This document shows positions 26,026 through 35,327 of a stretch of DNA of 64,000 nucleotides, in pieces (position 1 is the first letter of the stretch; every line of letters starts with the position of its first letter). This stretch comes from an uncultured Bacteroidales bacterium. Lineage in GTDB: Bacteria > Bacteroidota > Bacteroidia > Bacteroidales > Marinilabiliaceae. The notes beneath the pieces are model-generated. The model was not told the DNA's origin. It made no database searches and was given only the letters and a program-made list of their open reading frames with translations. Where the stretch lies: contig CALAUL010000006.1 in the NCBI GenBank assembly GCA_937892255.1, forward strand, positions 7,523 through 71,522, read 5' to 3'. A program made the position numbers and the translations under genes.

Positions 26026-28635
26026 TTACAATTCTATGCCTATCAACAAAACATCATCAACTTGTTTTTCATCTCCTACCCATTCATAGAAGTCTTTTAT
26101 AACGTCTTGTGACAATGCTGTCATACTCTCATCTTTGTTTCTATCAAGCAATTCCTTGATTTTTTTTGTCTGATATTTTTTCTTATTTCCTCCTCCCAAT
26201 TGATCAGGCAATCCATCTGAGAATACGAAAAATCTGTCTCCAGGTTCATATAATATTACGTTATTTTCGAAATCAGGTTCTGGTCTTCCCTTCAAAGGTA
26301 TACCTCCAATCCCCTTTCTTGAGCCTTTATACTCGATAAACTCACCTTTCTTAAGATAATACAATGGTCGATGTGCGCCCGCAAATTGTATCTCCTTCTT
26401 ATCGGTATCTATACGACACAAGCCCAAATCCATGCCATCTCGACCATTGGCTCCGTCTTGGTCTTGTTTCAATGTCTTTCTCACAGCGGCATGCAGACGG
26501 TCTAATGTCTCTGCAGCTGTTATGTCGTGTCCGGTATCGGCAATGTTATTTAATAAGAAGTAGCCAATAAATGACAACAAAGCTCCCGGCACTCCATGTC
26601 CAGTACAATCCACTGCGGCGATATAGAATACATTGCCAAAATGGAAGAACCACGGGAAGTCTCCTGATACAACGTCTTTTGGTCTGTAGAACATAAACGA
26701 ATTCGGGAAGTACTGTTGTAACACTCCCGTATCTGGCAAAATTGCGGTCTGAATACGATATGCGTAATTGATAGAATCTTGAATCTTTTTATTCTTTTCC
26801 CGCACTTCAGCCTCTATGCGTTTAAATTCGGTCACATCGTGAGCAACAAATAATATTGACTCCAAGTCTTCATTTTCTCCCAATTCCGGAATAGCTTTTA
26901 TCTCTACTATACACAATTGCTCATTTATTTCTACTTCTACTTCCGACTCCATGTGTTTCCTTGAACGTTTGATTACTTTTAACGCTTCAACAATAAAGTT
27001 TATGAAGTTCGGATTTGTCTCTATATCAGCAATCTTCATGCCTACAAGTTCTGCAACTTCTTTTTGGAAGAATCTTGAAGCGGCAGGATTGACATAGACC
27101 ATTTTTCCATTTGTACTTGTACGTACAATCATATCCAAGGAGTTCTCGGACAAAGACTGCATACGGCTTTTCATTCTCTCTTCTCGCTCTGCTCTCTTTC
27201 GTTCGGTTATGTCACGTGTATTGAATATCAAACCGCGTATTGCCGGGTCATGCAAAAGATTTTTTCCCTGCGTCTCAAGAAATATTTTATCTCCATTTTT
27301 CTTAAGATATGTATATTGCTCTGTGGTTTCGCCACCCGGAGTCTGCAATAGGTAATCAAACATCGAACAGATACTCTTGTATCCTTTAGGTGTCATCATC
27401 TCCTCGTCCATACCATGAACCTCATCATCTGGCTCATAGCCCAAAATTCGACGTATCGACGGACTCTCAAAAACCAACTCCCTGTCTTCATTATATATTG
27501 AGATAAACTCTGATGCATTAGTTAATAAGGCTTGCAATTTCTTTTGTGCTAGCTCTACTTCTTCGATTTTTATTGCCAACTCTTTATTGCTCATCTCCAA
27601 GTTTTCTTGAGCTATCATCATTTCTTGTGCGTTTTGATGAAGTTGTTCTTCATTCTTACGCAAGGTGGCTGTTAATGACTGTGACTCTTGAAGCAATTTT
27701 TCTGTACGTAAATTAATCTTCAAATTATACATCGTGCCACCGATGATACGTCCAAGTTCCTCCGCCAAAGAAATGTAGTGCTGAGGAAGCTTGTTTTTGA
27801 AGAACGATAATTCGATTACGCCTTGCAACTCTTGTTCTTGCAACAACGGTATAAGCAATATCGACTTTGGTTTTTGTTCGCCTAACAATCCAGATGTTAT
27901 TGTAAAATAATCATCAGGCACTTCTGTACGATATATGATTTGTTTTTCGTATGCACAAGCTCCTATTAGACCGTGCCCGACATTTATCGTTTCTACTTCA
28001 TATCTGCGACGATTATATGCATATTGCGTCAATGTTCTTAAAACATCTCCTTCCAAAATAAAAAAAGCCCCTTGTACTGCTTCATAATACGACACTATTC
28101 CATAAAGTGACTCTATGGCCAGGTCTTCTATTTTGTTCGCAACACGCAATATATCCGATATTTTCTCTTTTCCCTTTGTCACCCAACTGAATTGCCTCTC
28201 TTTTTCTTTAGTAGACGCCAAGTTCTTACCTAAGTTCATCAACGTCCTATGCAATTCTGAATTATCAATCTCTACATCTTTAATTTCTTGGCCGGAACCG
28301 ATTTTCCCTGCCATTATTATGCTTCGTTCTATCTGACTTTTTAATCCCGATACTTCTTCTTTGAGTATATCTAACTTTATTCTCTTGTAGTTTGAAACAT
28401 ACAATAATATAATTGGTATTGACAGCACTACCGCATCAAAAATCCAAACAAACATATATCTATGTATGTATCCGATATTTGTCAATGAGACATTAAAACC
28501 CAATAGACTCATTATTGAAATCCAGCCTATTAGCAACATAGCTATCACAGACACGAACGCCGAATACCATTGCAATTCGCTAAAGCCTTTTAACGAAAAG
28601 TATTCTCCTTGTATTTGGTTTTTATTCAATTTCAT
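26026..28635 (-). CDS. SiaA-like membrane PP2C phosphatase with GAF and two PAS domains
   Basis: 869 residues. Two membrane helices (about 23-45 and 53-76), a coiled coil, a GAF domain (about 165-310), another coiled coil, two PAS domains (about 375-490 and 500-625), then a SpoIIE-type PP2C domain from about 650. Metal-binding motifs are visible: YRPKDVVSGDFPWFF (usually SGDFYW), AAVDCTGHGVPGALLS and FFVFSDGLPDQLGG. It should dephosphorylate the SiaC-like protein when its sensors are engaged. Unlike Pseudomonas SiaA, which senses through a periplasmic and HAMP region, this one has cytoplasmic GAF/PAS input. Confidence 0.87.
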   Translation of the reverse strand: MKLNKNQIQGEYFSLKGFSELQWYSAFVSVIAMLLIGWISIMSLLGFNVSLTNIGYIHRYMFVWIFDAVVLSIPIILLYVSNYKRIKLDILKEEVSGLKSQIERSIIMAGKIGSGQEIKDVEIDNSELHRTLMNLGKNLASTKEKERQFSWVTKGKEKISDILRVANKIEDLAIESLYGIVSYYEAVQGAFFILEGDVLRTLTQYAYNRRRYEVETINVGHGLIGACAYEKQIIYRTEVPDDYFTITSGLLGEQKPKSILLIPLLQEQELQGVIELSFFKNKLPQHYISLAEELGRIIGGTMYNLKINLRTEKLLQESQSLTATLRKNEEQLHQNAQEMMIAQENLEMSNKELAIKIEEVELAQKKLQALLTNASEFISIYNEDRELVFESPSIRRILGYEPDDEVHGMDEEMMTPKGYKSICSMFDYLLQTPGGETTEQYTYLKKNGDKIFLETQGKNLLHDPAIRGLIFNTRDITERKRAEREERMKSRMQSLSENSLDMIVRTSTNGKMVYVNPAASRFFQKEVAELVGMKIADIETNPNFINFIVEALKVIKRSRKHMESEVEVEINEQLCIVEIKAIPELGENEDLESILFVAHDVTEFKRIEAEVREKNKKIQDSINYAYRIQTAILPDTGVLQQYFPNSFMFYRPKDVVSGDFPWFFHFGNVFYIAAVDCTGHGVPGALLSFIGYFLLNNIADTGHDITAAETLDRLHAAVRKTLKQDQDGANGRDGMDLGLCRIDTDKKEIQFAGAHRPLYYLKKGEFIEYKGSRKGIGGIPLKGRPEPDFENNVILYEPGDRFFVFSDGLPDQLGGGNKKKYQTKKIKELLDRNKDESMTALSQDVIKDFYEWVGDEKQVDDVLLIGIEL

Positions 28636-28652
28636 AATTATTGCCTATTTTT

Positions 28653-29573
28653 TCAAGTCAACAATAACCCTTGTATGTCTTCCCACACATCTACAACCGC
28701 TAACTTATTAAAGCTTGTGGCTTCTATTACTCCGTACACCTCATCATCTTTAACAATCGGCAAAACGTACAAATGTATTGCGGACGTATGACCCAAACCT
28801 GTTACAACAGTGAAACATTCTGCAGGGACGTCATTTACCTCCATTACTTTCTTTGTCTTCATAACTTGTCCTACCAATCCGTCACTGCTATCAACTACCT
28901 CCGAAGTTACTTTGTCGGCCAAAGCATATTCTCCGGCAAATCTCAAAACGTCTTCGCCTTCCTCTTTCAGATATATTACAGCACCACATATCTCATAACA
29001 CTGCGCCAAGGACTTTAATATAAACTGTCCTTTGGGCACTCCCGGTTTCTGTTCTTTTCTATATACCTGCACTGCATCTATCAATGCTTGACTTTTCTTT
29101 CCAAACGAAATTTGCTTTTTTCTCTCCATTCGAAGACTCATCAACTCAGACTTCATTGCAGATATTTCATGGTCTCTTTTCTTCTTCAGAGCCAACAGTT
29201 CCTGCATGTCTTCATTTACCTTTCTAATTGACTTTTTTGCTTGTATCAATATATAACATACAAAAAGAGCTGCTACTGTAACCAAAATCAGATTGACTAA
29301 TACAAAAACTGTTTGCGAATAATCGTATGTCTTTAGTTGCCACAAATAGAAAATGGTTATGTAAATTCCCATTACAATGAATGCCTTTTTCAATTTCGAC
29401 ATCGAATTTATAAACCCTGCAACTGAGTTATATATCTTCTTGAAAAATAGCCCGATTTGAGAACTTGACCTTCTAACAGCATCTCGCCCTCCTTTGACTT
29501 TTGTGAGCATGTCGTCAAAAGAGGGTTGCAACTCGGTTAGAACCTTTGTATATATATTCTTTATTTCTATCAT
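28653..29573 (-). CDS. Membrane GAF-domain protein without output domain
   Basis: 306 residues. Two membrane helices (about 68-82 and 90-115), a charged coiled coil (about 115-160), and a C-terminal GAF domain with GLVGQVMKTKKVMEVND, CFTVVTGLG and VYGVIEATSF. The GAF block is clearly related to those of the two larger GAF/PAS proteins of this cluster. It carries no kinase, phosphatase or methyl-accepting part, so it may act by partnering with them. Its start overlaps the stop of the single-domain CheB gene by one base. Confidence 0.8.
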   Translation of the reverse strand: MIEIKNIYTKVLTELQPSFDDMLTKVKGGRDAVRRSSSQIGLFFKKIYNSVAGFINSMSKLKKAFIVMGIYITIFYLWQLKTYDYSQTVFVLVNLILVTVAALFVCYILIQAKKSIRKVNEDMQELLALKKKRDHEISAMKSELMSLRMERKKQISFGKKSQALIDAVQVYRKEQKPGVPKGQFILKSLAQCYEICGAVIYLKEEGEDVLRFAGEYALADKVTSEVVDSSDGLVGQVMKTKKVMEVNDVPAECFTVVTGLGHTSAIHLYVLPIVKDDEVYGVIEATSFNKLAVVDVWEDIQGLLLT

Positions 29574-30136
29574 TACAGTTTATTCAAAAACTCCGTTATT
29601 CCTTCAGGCGAGAGCAACAAATTAGGTTTCACCAAATTCAATGCCGACTTTGGCATTGTATCAACTTCTGCCGTTTTCGGATCTTGCACTATGGTAAATC
29701 CTTTTTTATCAGCAATATCTTTCAGTCCCTTTGCTCCATCTTTATTGGCTCCCGTGAGTATTATTCCCAAACATTTGTCCCTATATGCCATTCCCGCAGA
29801 TGACAATGTGTAGTCTATTGATGGTCGACTATGATTGTTCATATCTTCGATTGACAACGAAATAGTTCCATCGAACTCTACGAACATATGATAATTTGAC
29901 GGAGCAAGATATACCTTTCCACCTTCTATTTTCTCTTTATCGACCGGTTCTATTACTGGCAAAGACGACTTGAGGTTTAGACTTTCGACTAATCCCGACC
30001 TAATATGTTTCAACCTGTGCATGCATATTATTATCGGCAAACTAAAATCCGGCCTTAATTTTGAAAGCATTTTCAAAACTAAAGCAAAACTACCGGCTGA
30101 ACCTCCTATTACGACTGCTTTATATTCACTCATCAT
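29573..30136 (-). CDS. Stand-alone CheB-type methylesterase domain
   Basis: 187 residues, equal to the catalytic domain of CheB without a receiver. The triad is visible: Ser in VIGGSAGS, His in ICMHRLKH and Asp in ILTGANKDGAKGL. It should remove methyl groups from, or deamidate, receptor glutamates, but it cannot be switched on by CheA phosphorylation as full CheB is. Two adjacent ATG codons (30136, 30133) are possible starts. It follows a degenerate CheR-like gene by 13 bp. Confidence 0.87.
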   Translation of the reverse strand: MMSEYKAVVIGGSAGSFALVLKMLSKLRPDFSLPIIICMHRLKHIRSGLVESLNLKSSLPVIEPVDKEKIEGGKVYLAPSNYHMFVEFDGTISLSIEDMNNHSRPSIDYTLSSAGMAYRDKCLGIILTGANKDGAKGLKDIADKKGFTIVQDPKTAEVDTMPKSALNLVKPNLLLSPEGITEFLNKL

Positions 30137-30149
30137 TTTCCTCCCTTCT

Positions 30150-30947
30150 TTACATTGTTGTCAAGCCGTAAATACTTTCATTTTCATTAATCACACTTAC
30201 GTTCAAGTCTTTTACAATTAGTGACTCTTTAATGCCTATTGCCAACAATCCACCGTTTTTAAGTCTGTCACAAATGTATCTGATCGCTCTCTCATGAAGA
30301 GCGTAACCATAATCGGTAAGATGATTCCTAAATATGATCATATCATACTTTTCTGTATCTGCGGACATATTCATATACCACCCTTTCTTGAACGAAATGC
30401 CCGTAAACAGTTCTCTCTTCAATTCATGTCCTAAATCGTTCTCTACAATAAAATCTTCATATTTGTCCGAAGATTCGAGTCTTTCAAAATTAGACTTATT
30501 TATTTCATCTATTTTGTTTGAAATAAATCTTTTCTCAAGAATCTCTTTCTGATAATCCGATTCATAATTCACAACTATATCAACATCTTTCAATCCCAAT
30601 TGTTTCACTACAACAAGAAAACTATATAATTCATATCCGTTTGTTGATATTGGAAACCATACCTTCAGTTTATTCTTATCTGCTATCAGTTTTTTTATCG
30701 AACGCCAAAAAGCGGGGTCTCTGAACATCTCTGTACACGGAACACTAATGTCATAGGCTATCTTCCCCGCTTTTTCTGTGTCACCTAACATTGACTCGAA
30801 ATCAGAGATTTTATGTATGTTGTTTTTCTCCAACACTCCCGTAAGTCTTCGTCTGAAAAACGACAAAGCATACCCGGTGTAATCTATACCAAGCGCTTCT
30901 TTCATTTTTACAGCCAAATTCTTTATGTCATTTATGGATAAAAACAT
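30150..30947 (-). CDS. Degenerate CheR-like protein, probably no longer a methyltransferase
   Basis: 265 residues with the CheR layout: an N-terminal helical domain, then PCTEMFRDPAFW (the CheR NxTxFFRxxxxF region) and a Rossmann-like part. The SAM-binding loop reads VWFPISTNGYELYSF instead of an AxCSxGEEPYS type, and the later RNV-IYF block is IIFRNHLTDYG. Both changes suggest loss of SAM binding or catalysis. It may instead act as a receptor-binding or adaptor protein. It is adjacent to a better preserved CheR paralogue (16 bp). Confidence 0.72.
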   Translation of the reverse strand: MFLSINDIKNLAVKMKEALGIDYTGYALSFFRRRLTGVLEKNNIHKISDFESMLGDTEKAGKIAYDISVPCTEMFRDPAFWRSIKKLIADKNKLKVWFPISTNGYELYSFLVVVKQLGLKDVDIVVNYESDYQKEILEKRFISNKIDEINKSNFERLESSDKYEDFIVENDLGHELKRELFTGISFKKGWYMNMSADTEKYDMIIFRNHLTDYGYALHERAIRYICDRLKNGGLLAIGIKESLIVKDLNVSVINENESIYGLTTM

Positions 30948-30963
30948 ACTACATACCTATTTG

Positions 30964-31770
30964 TTAGTTTATCTTCTGATAATATATACCGCTTTGCTCA
31001 AATCTGTTTTTCATTGACATCGGCACCGACTCTCTTTTCCCAAAAACCAAATACCCGGTTTTGTAGAGTTTGTCGTTTATCATCGTCATTATCTTTCGTT
31101 GTAACATATCATTGAAATATATCATAACGTTTCTGATAAACACGACGTCCACTTTGTACGCAAAGGGAGGTTTGTCTTGCACCAAATTTTGACGAAGGAA
31201 CTTCGGAACTTCAAGTATGTCTTTCTTTACTTTCATTATATCTCGTTCCTTGTCTATGTCGAAATATTCTTCAAATTTAGAGTTACTTCCTATGCCTTTC
31301 ATCACAGCATTGAAGCTCTCCACGTAATGGATATTGAATTGGTAAACGTATTCACCTTTTCTTGCTACAGACAATACTCGTGGGTTTAAATCTGTCCCGA
31401 TTACACGACATCTATCCAAAATCCCCAACTCCTTAAGCAAAATCAGATTTGAATACGTCTCTAAGCCCACGCTACATCCTACATGCCAAAAAGTCACCGT
31501 TGACTTTGGCAAACTTTTATACATAGTCTTATACAACGCAATCCAAACCTCAGGGTCTCGAAACAATTCTGTTGTATTTACTGTGACTTCTTCAACAAAA
31601 TGTCCTAAAAAAACTTCATCTGCTATTACTTTGTCTAAAAGTTCTTCAAAGGTCATCTTATTATCTTCGCAGATTTTATTCAATCGACGAGATATTGAAC
31701 TATCCGAATAGTCACAGAAATCATACTCAGTTCGAGCTTTCAACTCTTTCAGAAACCCCTTATAATCCAT
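30964..31770 (-). CDS. CheR-type methyltransferase paralogue, partly diverged
   Basis: 268 residues. The CheR motifs are TVNTTELFRDPEVW, the SAM loop HVGCSVGLETYSN (consensus A-A-C-S-S-G-E-E-P-Y-S), GTDLNPRVLSVARKGEY and the catalytic-side block FIRNVMIYFND. The Glu-Glu-Pro of the SAM loop is replaced by Leu-Glu-Thr, so activity is uncertain but more plausible than in its downstream neighbour. It would methylate glutamates of the MCP. It lies between the large GAF/PAS protein (11 bp) and the degenerate CheR. Confidence 0.8.
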   Translation of the reverse strand: MDYKGFLKELKARTEYDFCDYSDSSISRRLNKICEDNKMTFEELLDKVIADEVFLGHFVEEVTVNTTELFRDPEVWIALYKTMYKSLPKSTVTFWHVGCSVGLETYSNLILLKELGILDRCRVIGTDLNPRVLSVARKGEYVYQFNIHYVESFNAVMKGIGSNSKFEEYFDIDKERDIMKVKKDILEVPKFLRQNLVQDKPPFAYKVDVVFIRNVMIYFNDMLQRKIMTMINDKLYKTGYLVFGKRESVPMSMKNRFEQSGIYYQKIN

Positions 31771-31781
31771 AACCCCGACTA

Positions 31782-33659
31782 TTAGAACAATTCAACCTCT
31801 ATGTTTTGGATAAATGCTGTGAATGAATGATCATCTCCAACCTCTGCTTCCGACAATAGGAACAACACAGGAACATCTTCTCCAAATTTATTCTTTATAG
31901 GAATTTCTCGACGCTCGCCGACTATCTTATCCATTTCCGGATTTACGAACTTCTTTACAAAATCATCATTTTGCATAGACTCATTTGAGAATAGCATTGA
32001 TACATCATTTCCCAGCACTTCGCTTCTCTGGTAGCCCCAAAGTTTTTCCGCTGCAGCATTAAAGAACTCCACGACTCCCTTACCATCTATTGTTATTATA
32101 GCGTCAAGAGCTCCCTCCAACGTCATTTCATTTCTGATTTTTACGGCCTCAATCTCTCTAAACTGCATCTTCATTTCGTTTCGCGCATCTTGAAGCATTA
32201 TGTCGAGCTCTTCCTTACTACGTTTCATTTCTTGCTCGAGTTTAACCTGGTCTGCTATATTTGTCTCCAAGCTAATTACTTTCAATACTTCTCCGTAGCT
32301 ATCTACAACAGGTGAATACGTCGACAGCAACCATACTTCTTCTCCCTTCTTTGTTCTGCGTCTTACTCGTCCATTAAATGTCTCTCCCTTGCTTACCGTA
32401 TCCAAGATTTCGTCCAATTGTTCTACATCTTCTTTAAAGAAGAACACACGAATATTCTGACCTTCAATCTCCTCCGGCTTGTATTGGAACGTCTTTAAAT
32501 AGTTCGCATTTATGGTGATTATCGTTCCATCTGTTTCAAATTCGCAACTGATTGATGCATGATTTATAGCGTCGAGCATACCTTTCATCTCTATCTCTCG
32601 ACGTTCGTTTTCTTCTTGTGTTGCTTGCATCTCTTCAAGGTTCTGACGCAACTCTTCTTCTTGTTGTGCCATCTTCTCTGCTTGGATCTGTGTCTCACGC
32701 AACAATTCCGACGTCTGAATATTCGTCTTTACAGATGATATAGTTAGAGCTATACTCTCCGCAACTTTTTCCACAAACGATATTTCGTGCTCCAAAAACG
32801 GTTTGAATGATGCCATTTCTATTACGCCGAAAACATCATCATTTGCTTTAAGTGGTACCAAAAGCAACGAACTTGGATTAGATTCTCCTAATCCAGATGT
32901 CACGGTGATGTAATTGTTAGGTATATCCGTTATGTATATAGATTCCATTTCCAATGCACATCGACCTACTAACCCTTCTCCCCACATTATCTTTTTGTCT
33001 GCAAATTTGCGTCTGTCGAATGCGATAAAACCAGTCAATTCAAAATATTTCTGACCGCTCTTGTCTTCGTTAATAATAAAGAAACCTGCCTGATTTATCT
33101 TCATATAGTCAACAATGTATCGAATGATATTGTATGACAAATCTTCCATACTATCATTGTTTCTACGCAAGATTTCAGCAAACTGGGCTTGACCATTTGT
33201 CACCCATGTTCGCTGATCTTCTTCCAATCGACGTTGTTGTTCCTCTTTTTTGTTACTTATCAAATTCTCTCGCAGTTTTGACAACGAATAGCCCAAGTCA
33301 TCACTTTCGTCCGATATTTTCAAGTCTGCATCCAATTTCCCTTCACTCAAGTCTTCAACAAACTCCAATATAGCTGATGACTTTTTTTCTCTCTGTTTTA
33401 ATATCTGACTCTGGCGTTTGATTATTTTAGACATGCTCACCGACATAAAATATCCGGCCACTGCACAAAGCAGAGGGAAAAACATAACGACCCATATGGC
33501 AGGAAAGACGCGCACAAATTCAGCCCATGTGCGTTCTGTCTCATGATATACATCAGAGTCTGCGGCTATCAAAATGGTTATCAACGATACAACCAAACCA
33601 AAAACAAAACCTCGCAATGCATGTATACGCACCAACCTATTTAGTTTCTTACTCTTCAT
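31782..33659 (-). CDS. Membrane GAF/PAS sensor protein without output domain
   Basis: 625 residues. Two membrane helices (about 14-31 and 53-74), a HAMP-like linker (about 80-140) ending in RTWVTNGQAQFAEILRR, a GAF domain (about 165-310), a coiled coil, and two PAS domains (about 355-470 and 505-620). It ends directly after the second PAS domain, so there is no kinase, cyclase or phosphatase. The GAF core GEGLVGRCALEMESIYITD and NNYITVTSGLGE matches its two cluster paralogues. It probably signals by hetero-oligomer formation. It lies 33 bp downstream of cheB. Confidence 0.83.
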   Translation of the reverse strand: MKSKKLNRLVRIHALRGFVFGLVVSLITILIAADSDVYHETERTWAEFVRVFPAIWVVMFFPLLCAVAGYFMSVSMSKIIKRQSQILKQREKKSSAILEFVEDLSEGKLDADLKISDESDDLGYSLSKLRENLISNKKEEQQRRLEEDQRTWVTNGQAQFAEILRRNNDSMEDLSYNIIRYIVDYMKINQAGFFIINEDKSGQKYFELTGFIAFDRRKFADKKIMWGEGLVGRCALEMESIYITDIPNNYITVTSGLGESNPSSLLLVPLKANDDVFGVIEMASFKPFLEHEISFVEKVAESIALTISSVKTNIQTSELLRETQIQAEKMAQQEEELRQNLEEMQATQEENERREIEMKGMLDAINHASISCEFETDGTIITINANYLKTFQYKPEEIEGQNIRVFFFKEDVEQLDEILDTVSKGETFNGRVRRRTKKGEEVWLLSTYSPVVDSYGEVLKVISLETNIADQVKLEQEMKRSKEELDIMLQDARNEMKMQFREIEAVKIRNEMTLEGALDAIITIDGKGVVEFFNAAAEKLWGYQRSEVLGNDVSMLFSNESMQNDDFVKKFVNPEMDKIVGERREIPIKNKFGEDVPVLFLLSEAEVGDDHSFTAFIQNIEVELF

Positions 33660-33692
33660 TTATTCAGTCGATTAATTAAGTGTATTCTTTTT

Positions 33693-34817
33693 CTATTTGA
33701 ACATCTTTACAAGATGCTCTGCCATGTTATCAATTGACACTATGTCGTCAACAGCTCCGGCTTTTATGGCCTCCTTTGGCATACCAAAGACAACACATGA
33801 AGCTTCGTCCTGTGCAATCGTCTTTGCTCCTGTTTCATGCATTTCAGACATTCCCTTTGCGCCATCATTTCCCATTCCTGTAAGTATCACTCCCACTGCA
33901 TTCTTCCCCGCATACCGCGCCGCCGAACGAAATAAGACATCTACCGAAGGACGATGTCTGTTAACCAATGGACCCTCCTTTACTTCAACAAAATACTCTT
34001 TGCCCACTCTCTTCAATAACATATGTCTGTTCCCCGGAGCAATCAGCACTCTGCCTTTGTATAACTTATCACCATTCTCGGCTTCCTTAACCTCTAACTT
34101 CGAAATTTGATTTAAACTGTTTGAAAACGAACGTGTAAACCCTTCCGGCATGTGTTGTACTATAGCCATTCCCGGCATATTCTCCGGCAGGTCTCTCAAC
34201 AATTTTCTTATTGCTTCTGTTCCTCCTGTTGACGAACCTAACACTATGACTTTATCTGTACTTACAATAACATCGTTGGCGGACGACTTTTCCAAGACTA
34301 CGTCCGCTGTATACTTCGGACTAACTGATGCTATGCCAACAGGAGAAGTAGCTTTTGGCGTCTCCTTAACTGGCGATGTCTCTGCGTACTCTCCCGGTTT
34401 CTTTCTCTTCAACTTTGCATGTGCTGCAGCCTTGACAACATCACACAACATTATGTGCGACTCCTGAAAGAATTGATCAGGATTCATCGCCGGCTTACCA
34501 ATTATTTCACTTGCTCCGTACTCCAACGCTTTAAGCGCAACCTCTGTGCCGGCTGTCGTAAGAGACGAAATGACAACAACTGGTATAGGATGTTGAGACA
34601 TTATCTTACGCAAAAACGTAAGACCGTCCATTCGAGGCATCTCAATGTCAAGCGTAATAACATCCGGCACCTCTTTCATGATTTTCTTGACCGCTATAAT
34701 AGGATCTGCGGCTGTTCCCATTACCTCTATCTCTGGATCACTTTCCAAAATGGAAGACAAGGACTGTCTTACTACCGCCGAATCATCTACTATCAGAACT
34801 CTTATCTTTCTTTCCAT
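33693..34817 (-). CDS. cheB: Chemotaxis response regulator protein-glutamate methylesterase
   Basis: 374 residues from the ATG at 34817 (MERKIRVLIVDDSAVVRQ); an upstream in-frame TTG is less likely. The receiver domain holds the phospho-acceptor Asp in VITLDIEMPRMDG (residue 57 from this start). After a roughly 60-residue linker comes the methylesterase domain with Ser in LGSSTGGTEAI, His in IVQHMPEGF and Asp in ILTGMGNDGAKGM. It removes methyl groups from, and deamidates, receptor glutamates when phosphorylated by CheA, giving adaptation. It lies between cheD (24 bp) and the GAF/PAS sensor gene. Confidence 0.95.
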   Translation of the reverse strand: MERKIRVLIVDDSAVVRQSLSSILESDPEIEVMGTAADPIIAVKKIMKEVPDVITLDIEMPRMDGLTFLRKIMSQHPIPVVVISSLTTAGTEVALKALEYGASEIIGKPAMNPDQFFQESHIMLCDVVKAAAHAKLKRKKPGEYAETSPVKETPKATSPVGIASVSPKYTADVVLEKSSANDVIVSTDKVIVLGSSTGGTEAIRKLLRDLPENMPGMAIVQHMPEGFTRSFSNSLNQISKLEVKEAENGDKLYKGRVLIAPGNRHMLLKRVGKEYFVEVKEGPLVNRHRPSVDVLFRSAARYAGKNAVGVILTGMGNDGAKGMSEMHETGAKTIAQDEASCVVFGMPKEAIKAGAVDDIVSIDNMAEHLVKMFK

Positions 34818-34841
34818 ACCAATTGCCTTTTCTGACAAGAA

Positions 34842-35315
34842 TTATAATTCTCGTTTGTCCAAAAATTTGTGTCTAACTTCACCTGTGTCTGTGAAGAATA
34901 GTATCTTTCTTCCTCGCTTTCCGCCCGTGCTCGAACCAACAACAGGTATCTTGCGTTCCTCCAACATCAAGCGGGCTATCATTATATTCCTTTCGCCTAT
35001 CATTGTTGAAGATTTTCCGCCTCCAACGTCCAATAGTTCTCCTCCACCAAAAACCTTTGCTTGTATATCCTCTATTCGACTACCCATGCTTTTCATTTTC
35101 TCTATAAGTTTGTCAATAGCAATATTTCCATACTTTGGCGAGGCCAAATCATTGCCACTCCATGTTGGCAACATATAATGATTTATTCCTCCGAAATGAA
35201 GCCGTTTGTCCCACAAGCAAACCGCAACGCACGACCCCAAGACTGTTTTGACTACATAAGGCTCTTTGCTGGCAAAAAACGACGAAGGATATAAAAAATG
35301 CTGTAAATATTCCAT
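34842..35315 (-). CDS. cheD: Chemoreceptor glutamine deamidase CheD
   Basis: 157 residues. The catalytic Cys29 is in VLGSCVAVCLWD, followed by the active-site His46 in GGINHYMLP and a conserved FGGGELL segment. CheD deamidates receptor glutamines to glutamates so that they can be methylated. It is 12 bp after the histidine-kinase-like gene and 24 bp before cheB, so adaptation genes are grouped. Confidence 0.94.
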   Translation of the reverse strand: MEYLQHFLYPSSFFASKEPYVVKTVLGSCVAVCLWDKRLHFGGINHYMLPTWSGNDLASPKYGNIAIDKLIEKMKSMGSRIEDIQAKVFGGGELLDVGGGKSSTMIGERNIMIARLMLEERKIPVVGSSTGGKRGRKILFFTDTGEVRHKFLDKREL

Positions 35316-35327
35316 TCGTCCAATCTT

